64,000 bases of DNA from Onishia niordana (GTDB taxonomy: Bacteria; Pseudomonadota; Gammaproteobacteria; Pseudomonadales; Halomonadaceae): assembly GCF_004798965.1 (NCBI RefSeq), contig NZ_SDSD01000001.1, forward strand, positions 248,001-312,000, given 5' to 3'. Positions 27,027-36,686 of this stretch are shown one piece after another. The notes below the pieces were generated by a model. The model saw only the letters and a program-made list of their open reading frames with translations, was not told the origin of the DNA and ran no database searches. Position 1 is the first letter of the stretch. Every line of letters begins with the position of its first letter. Position numbers and translations under genes: made by a program.

Positions 27027-29399
27027 TCAGCCTTGTGAATGCGTCTTGCGCTTGGCCTGCAAAAGGGCCTCGCCAAGAGCGCCCACCGACGCATTGCTGC
27101 GGGCCGGTTCACTGCCCTGCCGACGCGACTTGCGTTCTGTGGAAGCACTGCGCCGCGACTCGCCGCCGCTCTCGGCCTCGGCCTTGTGGGTGTCGTCATC
27201 CAGGCGCATCGACAGGCCGATGCGCTTGCGCGGAATGTCCACCGCCATCACCTTGACCCGCACAATATCGCCGGCCTTGACCACACTGCGCGGGTCTTCG
27301 ACGAAACTGTGCGATAGCGCCGAGATGTGTACCAGACCGTCCTGATGGACGCCAATGTCAACGAAGGCACCAAAGTGCGTCACATTGGTGACACTGCCCT
27401 CAAGCACCATGCCAGGCTCGAGATCCTTGAGGGTCTCGACGCCTTCGCGAAACTCGGCGGCCTTGAATTCAGGGCGCGGATCTCGGCCCGGCTTGTCGAG
27501 CTCCTTGAGGATATCGGTAATCGTCGGCACCCCGAAGCGCTCGTCGGCATAATCGGCGGGCTTGATCGCCTTGAGGGTGGCGCTGTCGCCGATCAGGCTC
27601 GCCACGTCGCAGCGACCGGCCTTGGCAATACGCTCGACCAGCGGGTAGGCCTCGGGGTGAACGGCACTGGCGTCCAGCGGATTATCGCCTTGCATGATGC
27701 GCAGAAAGCCGGCGCACTGCTCGAAGGTCTTGGGTCCCAGACGGCTCACCTCGAGTAACGCCTTGCGGTTCGAGAAGGCCCCCTCGGCATTCCGGCGGGC
27801 CACGATGTTCTCGGCAAGCCCCGGATTGAGACCCGAGACGCGAGAGAGCAGCGCGCTGGAGGCCATATTAAGATCTACCCCTACCGCATTGACGCAGTCC
27901 TCGATGACCGCCTCGAGGCTTCTGGAGAGCTGAACCTGAGAGACGTCGTGCTGATACTGGCCAACACCTATCGACTTGGGCTCGATCTTGACCAGTTCCG
28001 CCAGCGGGTCCTGCAGGCGACGGGCGATGGACACCGCTCCCCGGATGGTGACGTCGAGATCCGGGAACTCGCGTGCCGCATACTCAGAGGCGGAGTACAC
28101 CGACGCACCGGCTTCGCTGACCATTACCTTGCTGAGTTGGCGCTTCCCTTGACCACCCAGCTGGGTGATCAGCTCGCCGGCCAACTTGTCGGTCTCGCGA
28201 CTCGCCGTGCCATTGCCTACCGCAATTAGCGCCACGCCGTGCTTATCGACCAGTTTGCCAAGCACCGCCAGCGACTCGTCCCAGCGCTTCTGGGGCGCAT
28301 GAGGATAGATGGTGGCATGCTCGATAAACTGACCGGTAGCATCGACCACCGCGACCTTACAGCCGGTGCGCAGGCCCGGGTCAATGGCCAGCGTGGCCTT
28401 GGGGCCCGCCGGTGCCGCCAGCAGCAGATCCTTCAGGTTGGCAGCGAAGACATTGATGGCCTCGAGCTCGGCGCGTTCGCGAAGCCTACCCATCAGTTCG
28501 GTTTCAAGGTGAGTGTAGAGTTTGACCCGCCAGGTCCAGCGCACCACTTCACGCAACCAGCGGTCAGCCGGACGACCGGGTTGCTCGCCGGAAAGAGCGA
28601 TGCCGGCCTGGCGGGCGATGGCCACCTCGGCCGGATGCACCGGCGCCTCATCCTCCCCGGGTAGCTTGAGCGACAGCGCCAGCACCCCCTCGTTACGACC
28701 GCGGAACATCGCCAGGGCCCGGTGTGAGGGTGCCTTGGCAAGCGCCTCATCATGCTCGAAGTAATCCGAGAACTTGGCGCCCTCTTCAGCCTTGCCTTCT
28801 ATCAGGCGAGCGCTGAGCTGTCCTTCGTCCCAGAAACGCTCGCGCAGCCGTCCGACCAGTTCAGCATCCTCGGCGAAGCGCTCCATGAGGATCTGCTTGG
28901 CGCCGTCGAGCGCCGCCTTGGCGTCCTCAATGGCCGGAACCTCCCCATCAGCGGGGCGCAGGTAGCCTTGAGCTTCCTGCTGCGGGTCGAGAGATGGATC
29001 GGCGAGCAGCGCATCCGCCAGCGGTTCGAGGCCCGCTTCACGGGCAATCTGCGCCTTGGTACGCCGCTTCTTGCGATACGGCATGTAGAGGTCTTCGAGA
29101 CGCTGCTTGGTGTCAGCGTCGCGAATCAAGGTGGCAAGCGCGGGGTCGAGCCTGCCCTGTTCGTCAATGGCGGCAAGCACCGACTCGCGGCGCTCTTCGA
29201 GTTCGCGACAATAACGCAAACGCTCATCGAGCTGGCGTAGCTGAGTGTCATCAAGCCCGCCGGTGACTTCCTTGCGGTAGCGGGAGATGAAGGGAACGCT
29301 GGCCCCTGCGTCGAGCATTTCTACCGTGGCCGCCACTTGCTGAGGGCGAACGGCGAGTTCTTCGGCTAGGCGAGCATTGATCTTGGCTTGTGCGTCCAT
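27027..29399 (-). CDS. tex: Tex family transcription accessory protein
   Basis: Tex is a cytoplasmic nucleic-acid-binding protein. The 790-residue protein shows the full family layout: an N-terminal helical region (VPFISRYRKEVTGGLDDTQLR, YMPYRKKRRTKA), a YqgF-like nuclease-fold domain (LAIDPGLRTGCKVAVVD), tandem helix-hairpin-helix motifs (VGVDLNMASSALLSRVSGLN), and a C-terminal S1 RNA-binding domain (GSVTNVTHFGAFVDIGVHQD). A basic tail ends the protein. AAGGA precedes ATG 29399. It is divergent from the chemoreceptor gene. Confidence 0.97.
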   Translation of the reverse strand: MDAQAKINARLAEELAVRPQQVAATVEMLDAGASVPFISRYRKEVTGGLDDTQLRQLDERLRYCRELEERRESVLAAIDEQGRLDPALATLIRDADTKQRLEDLYMPYRKKRRTKAQIAREAGLEPLADALLADPSLDPQQEAQGYLRPADGEVPAIEDAKAALDGAKQILMERFAEDAELVGRLRERFWDEGQLSARLIEGKAEEGAKFSDYFEHDEALAKAPSHRALAMFRGRNEGVLALSLKLPGEDEAPVHPAEVAIARQAGIALSGEQPGRPADRWLREVVRWTWRVKLYTHLETELMGRLRERAELEAINVFAANLKDLLLAAPAGPKATLAIDPGLRTGCKVAVVDATGQFIEHATIYPHAPQKRWDESLAVLGKLVDKHGVALIAVGNGTASRETDKLAGELITQLGGQGKRQLSKVMVSEAGASVYSASEYAAREFPDLDVTIRGAVSIARRLQDPLAELVKIEPKSIGVGQYQHDVSQVQLSRSLEAVIEDCVNAVGVDLNMASSALLSRVSGLNPGLAENIVARRNAEGAFSNRKALLEVSRLGPKTFEQCAGFLRIMQGDNPLDASAVHPEAYPLVERIAKAGRCDVASLIGDSATLKAIKPADYADERFGVPTITDILKELDKPGRDPRPEFKAAEFREGVETLKDLEPGMVLEGSVTNVTHFGAFVDIGVHQDGLVHISALSHSFVEDPRSVVKAGDIVRVKVMAVDIPRKRIGLSMRLDDDTHKAEAESGGESRRSASTERKSRRQGSEPARSNASVGALGEALLQAKRKTHSQG

Positions 29400-29613
29400 G
29401 GAGTCCTTGACGTTCGACCGACGAAAGATCGCGACAAGGTATCATAATCACCGGGGCGCCGCTGCCATCGCAGCGGCGCCCCGAACGGCCAGTCGCCCAT
29501 GGGGCGCCAATCGATGCCTTACCCTCAAGCGAGCGTGTCAGCGGCCGATAGCAACATCATGTGGCCTTCATTCCACATATCCCTACCTCTGGCGGCTCAG
29601 GATACCAAGGCAC

Positions 29614-31314
29614 ATGCTCAAGCATTTGAATAAGATAAGCGTGAAATATGCGATCGCCTTCATCGGCGTGGCGCTGTCGTTGATTGCGGTCGTGACGGTC
29701 GACTTCTTACTGGTCAATACCGTCAAGGAGCGCATGACAGAATTCAGCAACACCTTCAACAAAGCCACATCCAATGTGCTCAACGCCGACCGTGATCTCT
29801 ACCAGGCGCATGTCGCCACCCTTGAATACCTGAGTGAGGAGCCAGAGACGACGGGCGCCCAGACCCAGCTCGACGATTACCGTGAAAACGCACAGCAAGC
29901 CTATGACCGGATGCAGACCTTCCAGAGACTGCTTGCCAACTATCCTGACATCATCGCCAAGCTGGATGAATTCGAGCCCCTCTACTCGGCCTGGCGCCGT
30001 CAGGCCGATCAGGTCTTCTCTCTGTACGACAGTGGCCGCGTCGACGATGCAGAAGCTCACTTCGAAGGCCCCATGAGCGAGGCCTTTGGCACGCTGCGCG
30101 ACGTCTACGACGTCGGGGGTGAGGCCGTCGCTGCCAAGATCGAGACACTTGAAGCCGCCACCCTGGAGAAGGTCAAGGCGCAGCAATACACGGTCATGTT
30201 CTTTACGCTGCTGGTCGCCATCGTCGCCGTCGCCATCGCACTGGGCGGTCCGCTGATGATGTCTCGTGCGATTCGCCAGATCACCCATCGCATCAAAGAG
30301 ATCGCCGAGGGCGATGGCGATCTGACCGCACGCATCACGTCCAATCGCCGTGATGAGATCGGTGAACTAGCCTCTCAATTCGATGTATTCGTCGCGCGCA
30401 TCGACCGAACCCTGCAATCCGTTCGCGCCAGCACTCATGGCGTACACAATGCCTCAGACGAGATCACCAAGAGCAGCCAGGATCTGGCCTCGCGTAGTGA
30501 ACAGGCGGCATCCAGCCTGCAGGAGACCTCGGCCTCCATGGAAGAGATCACCTCTACCGTGAGTAACACCGCCGAAGCGGCGCAGCAGGCCGATCAACTG
30601 GTGCAATCGACATCAAATGTCGCGCGCGAAGGCCAGCGGGCGATGACTCAGGTCGAGAAGACCATGGACGAGATCAGCGCCTCAGCCGCCCAGATCAAGG
30701 ACATCATCACCCTGATCGACGGCATCGCCTTCCAGACCAATATCCTGGCACTCAACGCTTCCGTCGAGGCGGCACGCGCCGGCGAGCACGGCCGTGGTTT
30801 CGCTGTTGTGGCGCAGGAAGTCCGCACGCTGGCTGGCCGCTCCAGCGATGCGTCGCAGAGCATCCGCGAGCTGATCGACACCTCGGTGACGCGCACCCAG
30901 TCTGGTGCCGAACTGGTCAAGAGTACCGGAAAGACCATGGAGGAGATCGTCGAAAGCATCGGTCGCGTCACTGACGTTATCGGCGACATCAGCGCCGGCG
31001 CGAAGGAGCAAAGCCAAGGCATTAGTCAGGTCAATACAGCGGTGAGCGAACTCGACGCCATGACCCAACAGAATGCATCCATGGTCGAACAGACCAATGC
31101 CGCCGCGGCTGCCATGCAAGAGCAGGCTGAGCGTCTCAACGTGCTGATCGCCTCGTTCCGGTTGGGCAATGACGTGAGCGAGGCCCGGTCCTCCTCCTCG
31201 ACAGCCGATTCAAACGCAATGCGTTCACTCTCCTCGGCGTCTCTCACCCGAGCCACACCAAAGCCATCACCCAAGCCCGTCAGCAGGCCGGTCGATGAGT
31301 GGGAGGAGTTCTAG
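29614..31314 (+). CDS. Methyl-accepting chemotaxis protein with CheR-binding tail
   Basis: The 566-residue receptor has a membrane segment at about 12-34, a helical periplasmic domain (about 40-190), a second membrane segment (about 193-215), a HAMP domain (about 216-268), and a cytoplasmic signalling hairpin. The hairpin tip is the conserved IDGIAFQTNILALNASVEAA. The C-terminus ends in DEWEEF, which fits the xWxxF pentapeptide that tethers CheR and CheB in high-abundance receptors; a Ser/Pro-rich linker precedes it. ATG 29614 gives a natural first membrane segment; the frame extends further upstream without support. The ligand is unknown. No other chemotaxis gene lies in the window. Confidence 0.93.
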   Translation: MLKHLNKISVKYAIAFIGVALSLIAVVTVDFLLVNTVKERMTEFSNTFNKATSNVLNADRDLYQAHVATLEYLSEEPETTGAQTQLDDYRENAQQAYDRMQTFQRLLANYPDIIAKLDEFEPLYSAWRRQADQVFSLYDSGRVDDAEAHFEGPMSEAFGTLRDVYDVGGEAVAAKIETLEAATLEKVKAQQYTVMFFTLLVAIVAVAIALGGPLMMSRAIRQITHRIKEIAEGDGDLTARITSNRRDEIGELASQFDVFVARIDRTLQSVRASTHGVHNASDEITKSSQDLASRSEQAASSLQETSASMEEITSTVSNTAEAAQQADQLVQSTSNVAREGQRAMTQVEKTMDEISASAAQIKDIITLIDGIAFQTNILALNASVEAARAGEHGRGFAVVAQEVRTLAGRSSDASQSIRELIDTSVTRTQSGAELVKSTGKTMEEIVESIGRVTDVIGDISAGAKEQSQGISQVNTAVSELDAMTQQNASMVEQTNAAAAAMQEQAERLNVLIASFRLGNDVSEARSSSSTADSNAMRSLSSASLTRATPKPSPKPVSRPVDEWEEF

Positions 31315-31337
31315 TCAAGCACGCTAACCAAGCACCC

Positions 31338-31363
31338 AAAGCAAGTACTCAAAGCAAGTACTC
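31338..31363. repeat. Tandem duplication of 13 bp after the chemoreceptor gene
   Basis: AAAGCAAGTACTC occurs twice head to tail (31338-31350 and 31351-31363), just after the stop codon and before the terminator. It probably arose by replication slippage. Confidence 0.8.
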
Positions 31364-31385
31364 AAACCAGAGCGCAACCAAAATA

Positions 31386-31425
31386 AAGACGGCCAGGGCA
31401 TTTGCCCTGGCCGTCTTGCTTTTGG
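31386..31425. terminator. Bidirectional terminator between the chemoreceptor gene and msrB
   Basis: AAGACGGCCAGGGC and GCCCTGGCCGTCTT form a 14-bp stem with an ATTT loop. T-rich tracts follow on both strands (TTGCTTTTGG on plus, TTATTTTGG on minus), suiting the two convergent genes. Confidence 0.88.
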
Positions 31426-31444
31426 TCAACGCTGCACCACCGGT

Positions 31445-31942
31445 TCAGGCCGCCACGAAACTCAATGCCAGACCGTTGTTGCACCAGCGAAGGCCGGTGG
31501 GCTGTGGCCCATCGTCGAACACATGTCCCTGATGACCACCGCAACGTGCACAGTGATACTCGGTGCGCGGCCAGATCGCCTTGTAATCGACCTGCGCCAG
31601 CAGGTGGCCTTCTACGTGAGTGAAGAAACTCGGCCAGCCGGTGCCAGAATCGTACTTCATGTCGCTCTTGAACAGCACGAGGTCACAACCCGCACAGCGG
31701 AACTCACCCTCGCGGGTTTCCTTGTCCAGCGGGCTCGAGTGAGCCGGCTCAGTGCCCGCCTCACGCAACACATGGAACTCTGCCTCGCTCAGCCGTTCAC
31801 GCCATTGCGCTTCACTGAGCTCCAGCACCTCGATCCCCGCGGCACGTTCGAGGTCGGGCTTGGGGCGAGCACTGGCAATAGCGGGAAACAGACTCGCCAT
31901 ACTGCCGGTCGCGAGCAGACCGAGAAAATGTCGACGTTGCAT
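31445..31942 (-). CDS. msrB: Tat-exported peptide-methionine (R)-S-oxide reductase
   Basis: MsrB reduces the R form of methionine sulfoxide in proteins. The 165-residue protein starts with a twin-arginine signal, MQRRHFLGLLATGSM, ending near ASA|RP, so it should fold in the cytoplasm and act in the periplasm. The catalytic domain has both zinc pairs (CAGC and CARC), DSGTGWPSFF, and HCARCGGHQGHVFDDGP. The catalytic cysteine lies in GLRWCNNGLALSF, where most family members have RYCINS or similar, so the surroundings are atypical. GGAGG precedes ATG 31942. Position next to pckA appears incidental. Confidence 0.92.
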   Translation of the reverse strand: MQRRHFLGLLATGSMASLFPAIASARPKPDLERAAGIEVLELSEAQWRERLSEAEFHVLREAGTEPAHSSPLDKETREGEFRCAGCDLVLFKSDMKYDSGTGWPSFFTHVEGHLLAQVDYKAIWPRTEYHCARCGGHQGHVFDDGPQPTGLRWCNNGLALSFVAA

Positions 31943-32040
31943 TGTAACCTCCACTGGGGCACCACTTGGTGCGCTGACGCGACTGCTTGCTTGAACGCAC
32001 CGCGATGCCTGGATACGGCTGCCGTAAAGGCGACACCCAC

Positions 32041-32066
32041 AAAAAAGGGAAGCCGCGGCTTCCCTT
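32041..32066 (-). terminator. Terminator after pckA
   Basis: AAGGGAAGCC and GGCTTCCCTT form a perfect stem around a GC centre. On the minus strand it runs into TTTTTT. It lies about 75 bases after the pckA stop. Confidence 0.88.
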
Positions 32067-32141
32067 GTTCGACTCCGGATTGCCGCCAGGGTTCGTCCTG
32101 GCGCCACCCCCTTCGACAGATCGCACTTACACAGGTCGTAC

Positions 32142-33722
32142 TTACGCCAAGCGCGGACCGGCCTTGACGATTGCCTCATCGACGCCGGCAAATTTCTTGA
32201 AGTTGTCGACGAATTTGGCGACCAGGTCCTGCATGTGACGCTCATAGGCGGCGCGATCTTCCCAGGTCTCGCGCGGGTCGAGCAGGCGCGAGTCGACGCC
32301 CGGGACAGCCAGCGGGACCTCGAGGTTCAGGCCTTCGACGGTGCGGGTCTCGATATCACGCAGCACCCCGGACTGAATGGCACTGATGATGCCCCGGGTA
32401 GTAGGGATCGCGAAGCGCGAACCGCCCTCACCATAGGCGCCACCGGTCCAGCCGGTGTTGACCAGATAGACACGGGCGTCGTTTTCTTCGACGCGCTTGA
32501 TCAGCAGGTCAGCATACTCGCGGGCCGGGCGCGGGAAGAAAGGCGCACCGAAACAGGTCGAGAAGGTGGCTTCGAGACCTGCAGAGGAGCCCATCTCGGT
32601 AGAGCCGACCTTGGCGGTGTAACCGGAAAGGAAGTGGTAGGCCGCCGCTTCCTTGGACAACAATGACACTGGCGGTAGCACGCCGGACATGTCACAGGTC
32701 AGGAAGATGATGGCATTGGGCTCGCCGGCACGGTTCTCTGGTACTCGTTTCTCGATGTGTTCGAGCGGATACGCCGCGCGGGAGTTCTGAGTCAGACTCC
32801 CGTCGGTAAAGTCCGGGCTTCGACGGTCGTCGAGCACCACGTTCTCGAGCACGGCACCAAATTGAATGGCCTTCCAGATCACCGGCTCATTCTTCTCGGA
32901 AAGATCGATGCACTTGGCGTAGCAACCGCCCTCGATATTGAACACCGTGCCCTTGCCCCAGCCATGCTCATCGTCACCGATCAGGTAACGGGCCGGGTCG
33001 GCAGACAGGGTGGTCTTGCCGGTACCGGAGAGACCGAAGAACAGGGTGGTCTCGCCATCTTCCCCGACATTGGCACTGCAGTGCATCGGCAAGACGTCAT
33101 GTGCCGGCAGCAGGAAGTTCTGTACCGAGAACATGGCTTTCTTCATTTCTCCGGCATAGTGCATGCCGGCAATCAGCACCCGGCGACCCGCAAAATCAAG
33201 AATCACCGCCGCTTCGGAATTGGTGCCGTCTCGTGCCGGGTCACAGGCGAAATTGGCGGCATTAAGAATGGTCCACTCATCCTTGGTGGCCGGATTGTAG
33301 GCCTCGGGACGCACGAACATGGTTCGACCGAACAGGTTCTGCCAGGCTGTCTCGGTGGTCATTCTTACTGGCTGGTAATACTGCGGATCAGCCCCTACGT
33401 GCAGCTCGGAAAAGAAACTGTCGCACTCCCCCAGATAAGTCTCAACCCGCTCCCATAGTGCCTCGAAGGCAGCTGCATCGAAGGGTCGATTGACGCTGCC
33501 CCAGTCGATCTGTGAGCTAGTCGAGGGCTCATCGACAATAAAGCGATCCGCCGGTGAACGCCCCGTGCGTGCTCCGGTGTTCACCACCAGCGCACCATTG
33601 TCAGCCAGGTGCCCCTCACCACGCAGTAGGGCATGTTCGATAAGCTCTGCACTGCTCAGGTTGGTGAATGGCTGCTGACTGGCAGTCGCGTCAACGCGGG
33701 AGACGGCTTGGTTCGTGGTCAT
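32142..33722 (-). CDS. pckA: Phosphoenolpyruvate carboxykinase (ATP)
   Basis: PckA converts oxaloacetate and ATP to phosphoenolpyruvate and CO2, the first committed step of gluconeogenesis. The 526-residue protein has the substrate Arg in [11 protein letters not shown], the metal-binding [11 protein letters not shown], the P-loop [14 protein letters not shown], and [25 protein letters not shown] precedes ATG 33722. A palindrome fitting the HexR pattern lies 190 bases upstream. The gene sits next to hslO as in E. coli, which keeps the order nudE, yrfG, hslR, hslO, pck. Confidence 0.97.
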   Translation of the reverse strand: MTTNQAVSRVDATASQQPFTNLSSAELIEHALLRGEGHLADNGALVVNTGARTGRSPADRFIVDEPSTSSQIDWGSVNRPFDAAAFEALWERVETYLGECDSFFSELHVGADPQYYQPVRMTTETAWQNLFGRTMFVRPEAYNPATKDEWTILNAANFACDPARDGTNSEAAVILDFAGRRVLIAGMHYAGEMKKAMFSVQNFLLPAHDVLPMHCSANVGEDGETTLFFGLSGTGKTTLSADPARYLIGDDEHGWGKGTVFNIEGGCYAKCIDLSEKNEPVIWKAIQFGAVLENVVLDDRRSPDFTDGSLTQNSRAAYPLEHIEKRVPENRAGEPNAIIFLTCDMSGVLPPVSLLSKEAAAYHFLSGYTAKVGSTEMGSSAGLEATFSTCFGAPFFPRPAREYADLLIKRVEENDARVYLVNTGWTGGAYGEGGSRFAIPTTRGIISAIQSGVLRDIETRTVEGLNLEVPLAVPGVDSRLLDPRETWEDRAAYERHMQDLVAKFVDNFKKFAGVDEAIVKAGPRLA

Positions 33723-33911
33723 GTAGGTGTCCTGGGCCCGAAGGCACTTCTCTCTCGTTATCCGGCGCGCAAAGACGCGCCTTCTGGATTCGCGCCGACG
33801 CCAATGACAGGTGGGCCTGTTCTTTTAAGGAACGACGCCGGGCAGCTCGAATGGACAAGCATTATGGCAAAAAGGACCGTCCGGGAAAACGCCCCGTTTC
33901 GCCATCGTTTG

Positions 33912-33926
33912 TGTAGTTTTCCTACA
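33912..33926. promoter_or_regulatory. Candidate HexR operator upstream of pckA
   Basis: TGTAG-TTTTC-CTACA is a 15-bp palindrome with a five-base centre, matching the TGTAR-N5-YTACA form described for HexR sites in gammaproteobacteria. It lies in the pckA upstream region, 190 bases from its start and beyond the stop of hslO. HexR is a phosphosugar-responsive regulator of central carbon genes; in several lineages pckA is among its targets. No hexR gene is present in this window. Confidence 0.45.
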
Positions 33927-33962
33927 ACATAGAAGCACTTATCCGACGATGGCGTGAATCGC

Positions 33963-34844
33963 TCAGTGCAACGTCGGCGAGGAGGCATCAGGCGACTGGA
34001 TCAGCGCCTCGATTTCTGCCGCACCGAAATGATAGTGGGTATGACAGAAATGGCACTGGGTATCAACGGCCTGCTGTTCCTCGAGAATGCTGCGAAGCTC
34101 CTGCTCGCCCAGATTATGCAGTGCCCGGGCGATACGTTCCCGCGAACAGCTGCAGGCGAAGTACAAGGGCTTGGGATCAAACACCCGGACGGTTTCCTCA
34201 TGATACAGCCGGTTCAGCAATTCATGCTGCTCGAGACCCAGAAGCTCTTCATCCTTCAAGGTGCCGGCCAGATACACGGCACGCTCCCACGCATCCTGAT
34301 CCTGGTTCTGGCTCTCATCGGGAAGACGCTGCAGCAGCAGACCACCGGCTCGATGCTGTTCAGCATCCGCCGATAGCCAGAGCCGGGTGGGTAACTGTTC
34401 GGAGCGCGTGAAGTAATCTTCCAAACATCCCGCCAGGCTGTCTTCGCTGAGCTCGACGATGCCCTGGTAGCGATTGCCCTCACGCGGATCAAGGCTGATC
34501 ACGATACGGCCATCGCCCAGCAGCTCGCGAAAACCGGCACCTTCAGCAGGTAATGACTGCTCTTCGTCGAGCCGCGCAATGCCACGCAGCTCGCCACCGG
34601 GATTGGATTCGGCCATCAGCAGGCCCAAAGGCCCATCGCCACGCACCTCAAGGCTCAGGGTACCGTCGAGCTTGACGGTTTCGGTGAGCAGCGCCGCAGC
34701 ACTGAGCAGCTCACCCAAAAGCTTGGCCACCGGTGCCGGGTAGGTCTGGGTATCGAGTACCGCCGCGTAGGCCGCATCGAGGGTCATCAGCTCGCCGCGA
34801 ACGTTGGTATCGTCGAGCAGGAAGCGTTGAATCTGGTCGGTCAT
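33963..34844 (-). CDS. hslO: Redox-regulated chaperone Hsp33
   Basis: Hsp33 is a holdase switched on by oxidation of zinc-bound cysteines. The 293-residue protein starts [21 protein letters not shown], has [20 protein letters not shown] and [17 protein letters not shown], and ends with the redox switch CSC (ACSCSRERI) and CHFC. All four zinc cysteines are present. It follows hslR on the same strand with a gap of 62 bases. Confidence 0.97.
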   Translation of the reverse strand: MTDQIQRFLLDDTNVRGELMTLDAAYAAVLDTQTYPAPVAKLLGELLSAAALLTETVKLDGTLSLEVRGDGPLGLLMAESNPGGELRGIARLDEEQSLPAEGAGFRELLGDGRIVISLDPREGNRYQGIVELSEDSLAGCLEDYFTRSEQLPTRLWLSADAEQHRAGGLLLQRLPDESQNQDQDAWERAVYLAGTLKDEELLGLEQHELLNRLYHEETVRVFDPKPLYFACSCSRERIARALHNLGEQELRSILEEQQAVDTQCHFCHTHYHFGAAEIEALIQSPDASSPTLH

Positions 34845-34906
34845 ATGAAGAATTCCGGTAACATCGAATCTGGTAGGAGCGCAACTCCGACGGTCTCGGA
34901 CGGCGC

Positions 34907-35293
34907 CTAGTCGCCTGAGTCGCGCATGAAACGCTTGATCTCACGCCGGTCGCGTCGATCGGGCCGCTTATAGGGATGCTGCATCGCCTGGTTGGCCAGC
35001 CGGCGCTGCTCGCTCTCCTTGGCACGGCGTGCAGCACTCTCTTCGGTCTCACGGTAAAGGGTGCGCGCTTCGGGGGCGCCCCGACGCTGCCCTGAAAGCG
35101 CCAGCACCTCAACCTCATAGGTATCGAAGCCCTGAGGCACACGGATCAGGGCGCCGACCTCCACGGTCTTGCTGGTCTTGGCGCGACCACCGTTATAGTG
35201 CACCTTGCCGCCTTCGATCGCTTTCTTGGCGAGTTGCCGCGTCTTGAAGAAGCGCGCCGCCCATAGCCACTTGTCGAGTCGTACCTCGGACAT
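34907..35293 (-). CDS. hslR: Ribosome-associated heat-shock protein Hsp15 (S4 domain)
   Basis: Hsp15 binds stalled 50S subunits carrying nascent-chain tRNA and helps recycle them. The 128-residue protein opens with the S4 RNA-binding domain [19 protein letters not shown], then [19 protein letters not shown] basic C-terminal region ([14 protein letters not shown]) follows. GGAGG precedes ATG 35293. It begins two bases after yrfG ends, so yrfG-hslR-hslO form one operon. Confidence 0.96.
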   Translation of the reverse strand: MSEVRLDKWLWAARFFKTRQLAKKAIEGGKVHYNGGRAKTSKTVEVGALIRVPQGFDTYEVEVLALSGQRRGAPEARTLYRETEESAARRAKESEQRRLANQAMQHPYKRPDRRDRREIKRFMRDSGD

Positions 35294-35295
35294 GC

Positions 35296-35982
35296 TCAGT
35301 CCTCCGCTTGGTGATGACTGATGACTGGCCGCTCACTTGGCAGGATGCTTGAGAAACGATCGAGGGCGATGAACTCCTCGAGGTCCCGTTCGGGTCGACG
35401 GCTGTCGGGCTGCTTGATACCCAGCAGGTGGCGGATGCCAAACTCACGGGCGCTCTCGAGCACCGCCGGGTTATCGTCGATGAAAAGCGTACGGGATGGA
35501 TCGAAGGGCTCGATTTCCTGGAGGGCGAACCAGAACTCCTGGGCCTCCTTGGCCACGCCGACATCCGCCGATGACACGATCGCATCGAGAAAATCCTCGA
35601 GTCCGGTCAGCGGCAGCTTGAGCGCCAGGCTTTCACGGTCGGCATTGGTGGCGAGCACCACTCGTGGATGGGCTTGCTTGAGCCACTTAAGGAAGTCCAG
35701 GGCGTCGCTACGCAGGCCGATCAGATGCTGCACTTCACGCTTCAGCTCAGCAATATCGACGCCCAGTTCGCGACTCCAGTAGGCCAAGCTATACCAGTTG
35801 AGGGTGCCCTGCTCCGATATGATGCGTGTGCGGATAGACTCCTGACTGGCATCATCCAGACGATGCAGCTCAACATAACGCCGAGGCAGATGTTCCAGCC
35901 AGAAGTGACTGTCGAAATGCAGATCCAGCAGGGTACCGTCCATGTCCAGCAACACGGTATCAATGGCTCGCCAGTCGATCAT
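35296..35982 (-). CDS. yrfG: GMP/IMP nucleotidase, YrfG-like HAD hydrolase
   Basis: The 228-residue protein matches E. coli YrfG, which dephosphorylates purine mononucleotides. It has VLLDMDGTLLDLHFDSHFW (nucleophile Asp), LNWYSLAYWSRELG, VVLATNADRESLALKL and RTLFIDDNPAVLESAREFGI. ATG 35982 is chosen because MIDWRAIDTVLLD matches the family start; the frame extends seven codons further. It is divergent from nudE by 73 bases, and this shared region presumably holds both promoters. Confidence 0.93.
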   Translation of the reverse strand: MIDWRAIDTVLLDMDGTLLDLHFDSHFWLEHLPRRYVELHRLDDASQESIRTRIISEQGTLNWYSLAYWSRELGVDIAELKREVQHLIGLRSDALDFLKWLKQAHPRVVLATNADRESLALKLPLTGLEDFLDAIVSSADVGVAKEAQEFWFALQEIEPFDPSRTLFIDDNPAVLESAREFGIRHLLGIKQPDSRRPERDLEEFIALDRFSSILPSERPVISHHQAED

Positions 35983-36055
35983 CGGCCAAGGGCTCCGCAG
36001 CAATGAATAGAGTGATATTGTACCCCTTCATGCCACCGCTGCCCACGGAGCCCCT

Positions 36056-36646
36056 ATGCCACAAGACGCCGATTGGCCGCAAAAACCTCGCACCCTAGCC
36101 CGCCGCGAAGTCACCAGAAGCCGACTGTTCGCCATTGAAGAAATGCAACTGCGGTTCAGCAATGGGGCCGAGCGCACGTTCGAGCGCCTGATGCCAAGCG
36201 GCAACGGCACTGGCGCGGTGATGATGGTGGCGATGCCGGACCCGGAGCATGTGCTGCTGATTCGCGAATACGCCGCTGGCTTTGACGACTACGTACTGAC
36301 GCTGCCCAAGGGCGTCGTCGATCCCGGGGAGGACATCGTCAGCGCGGCCAACCGCGAACTGATGGAAGAATGCGGCTTCGGCGCTCACCGCATTGAACCA
36401 CTGGTGGAACTGTCGCTTGCGCCCAACTACATGCATCACCGCATGCAGGTCATGCTGGCAAGCGATCTTTACCCCCACCGACTGGAAGGCGACGAGCCGG
36501 AGCCGTTGATCGTCGAGACCCACGCCATCGCCTCACTGCCTGCCCTTCTCGCCCGGGAAGACTTTCACGAGGCTCGCGCCATCGCCGCCCTCTATATCGC
36601 AAGAGATCGTCTGCGCGAAGCCAACCCGCCGACGAGTCTTTGGTAG
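36056..36646 (+). CDS. nudE: ADP compounds hydrolase NudE
   Basis: NudE hydrolyses ADP-ribose, NADH and diadenosine polyphosphates. The 196-residue Nudix protein has the box running from GVVDPGED to RELMEECGF, preceded by YVLTLPKG. The stretches EHVLLIREYAAGFDDY and LAPNYMHHRMQVMLA are NudE-typical. GGAG is placed a few bases ahead of ATG 36056. It is divergent from yrfG, the E. coli arrangement. Confidence 0.94.
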   Translation: MPQDADWPQKPRTLARREVTRSRLFAIEEMQLRFSNGAERTFERLMPSGNGTGAVMMVAMPDPEHVLLIREYAAGFDDYVLTLPKGVVDPGEDIVSAANRELMEECGFGAHRIEPLVELSLAPNYMHHRMQVMLASDLYPHRLEGDEPEPLIVETHAIASLPALLAREDFHEARAIAALYIARDRLREANPPTSLW

Positions 36647-36654
36647 CCAAACGC

Positions 36655-36679
36655 AGGCCCTCGTCACTGACGGGGGCTC
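36655..36679. terminator. Possible shared terminator between nudE and the oxidoreductase gene
   Basis: GCCCTCGT and ACGGGGGC (one T-G pair) form an 8-bp stem with a five-base loop. Neither strand has a good T run, so its strength is doubtful. Confidence 0.4.
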
Positions 36680-36686
36680 TGGGCGG

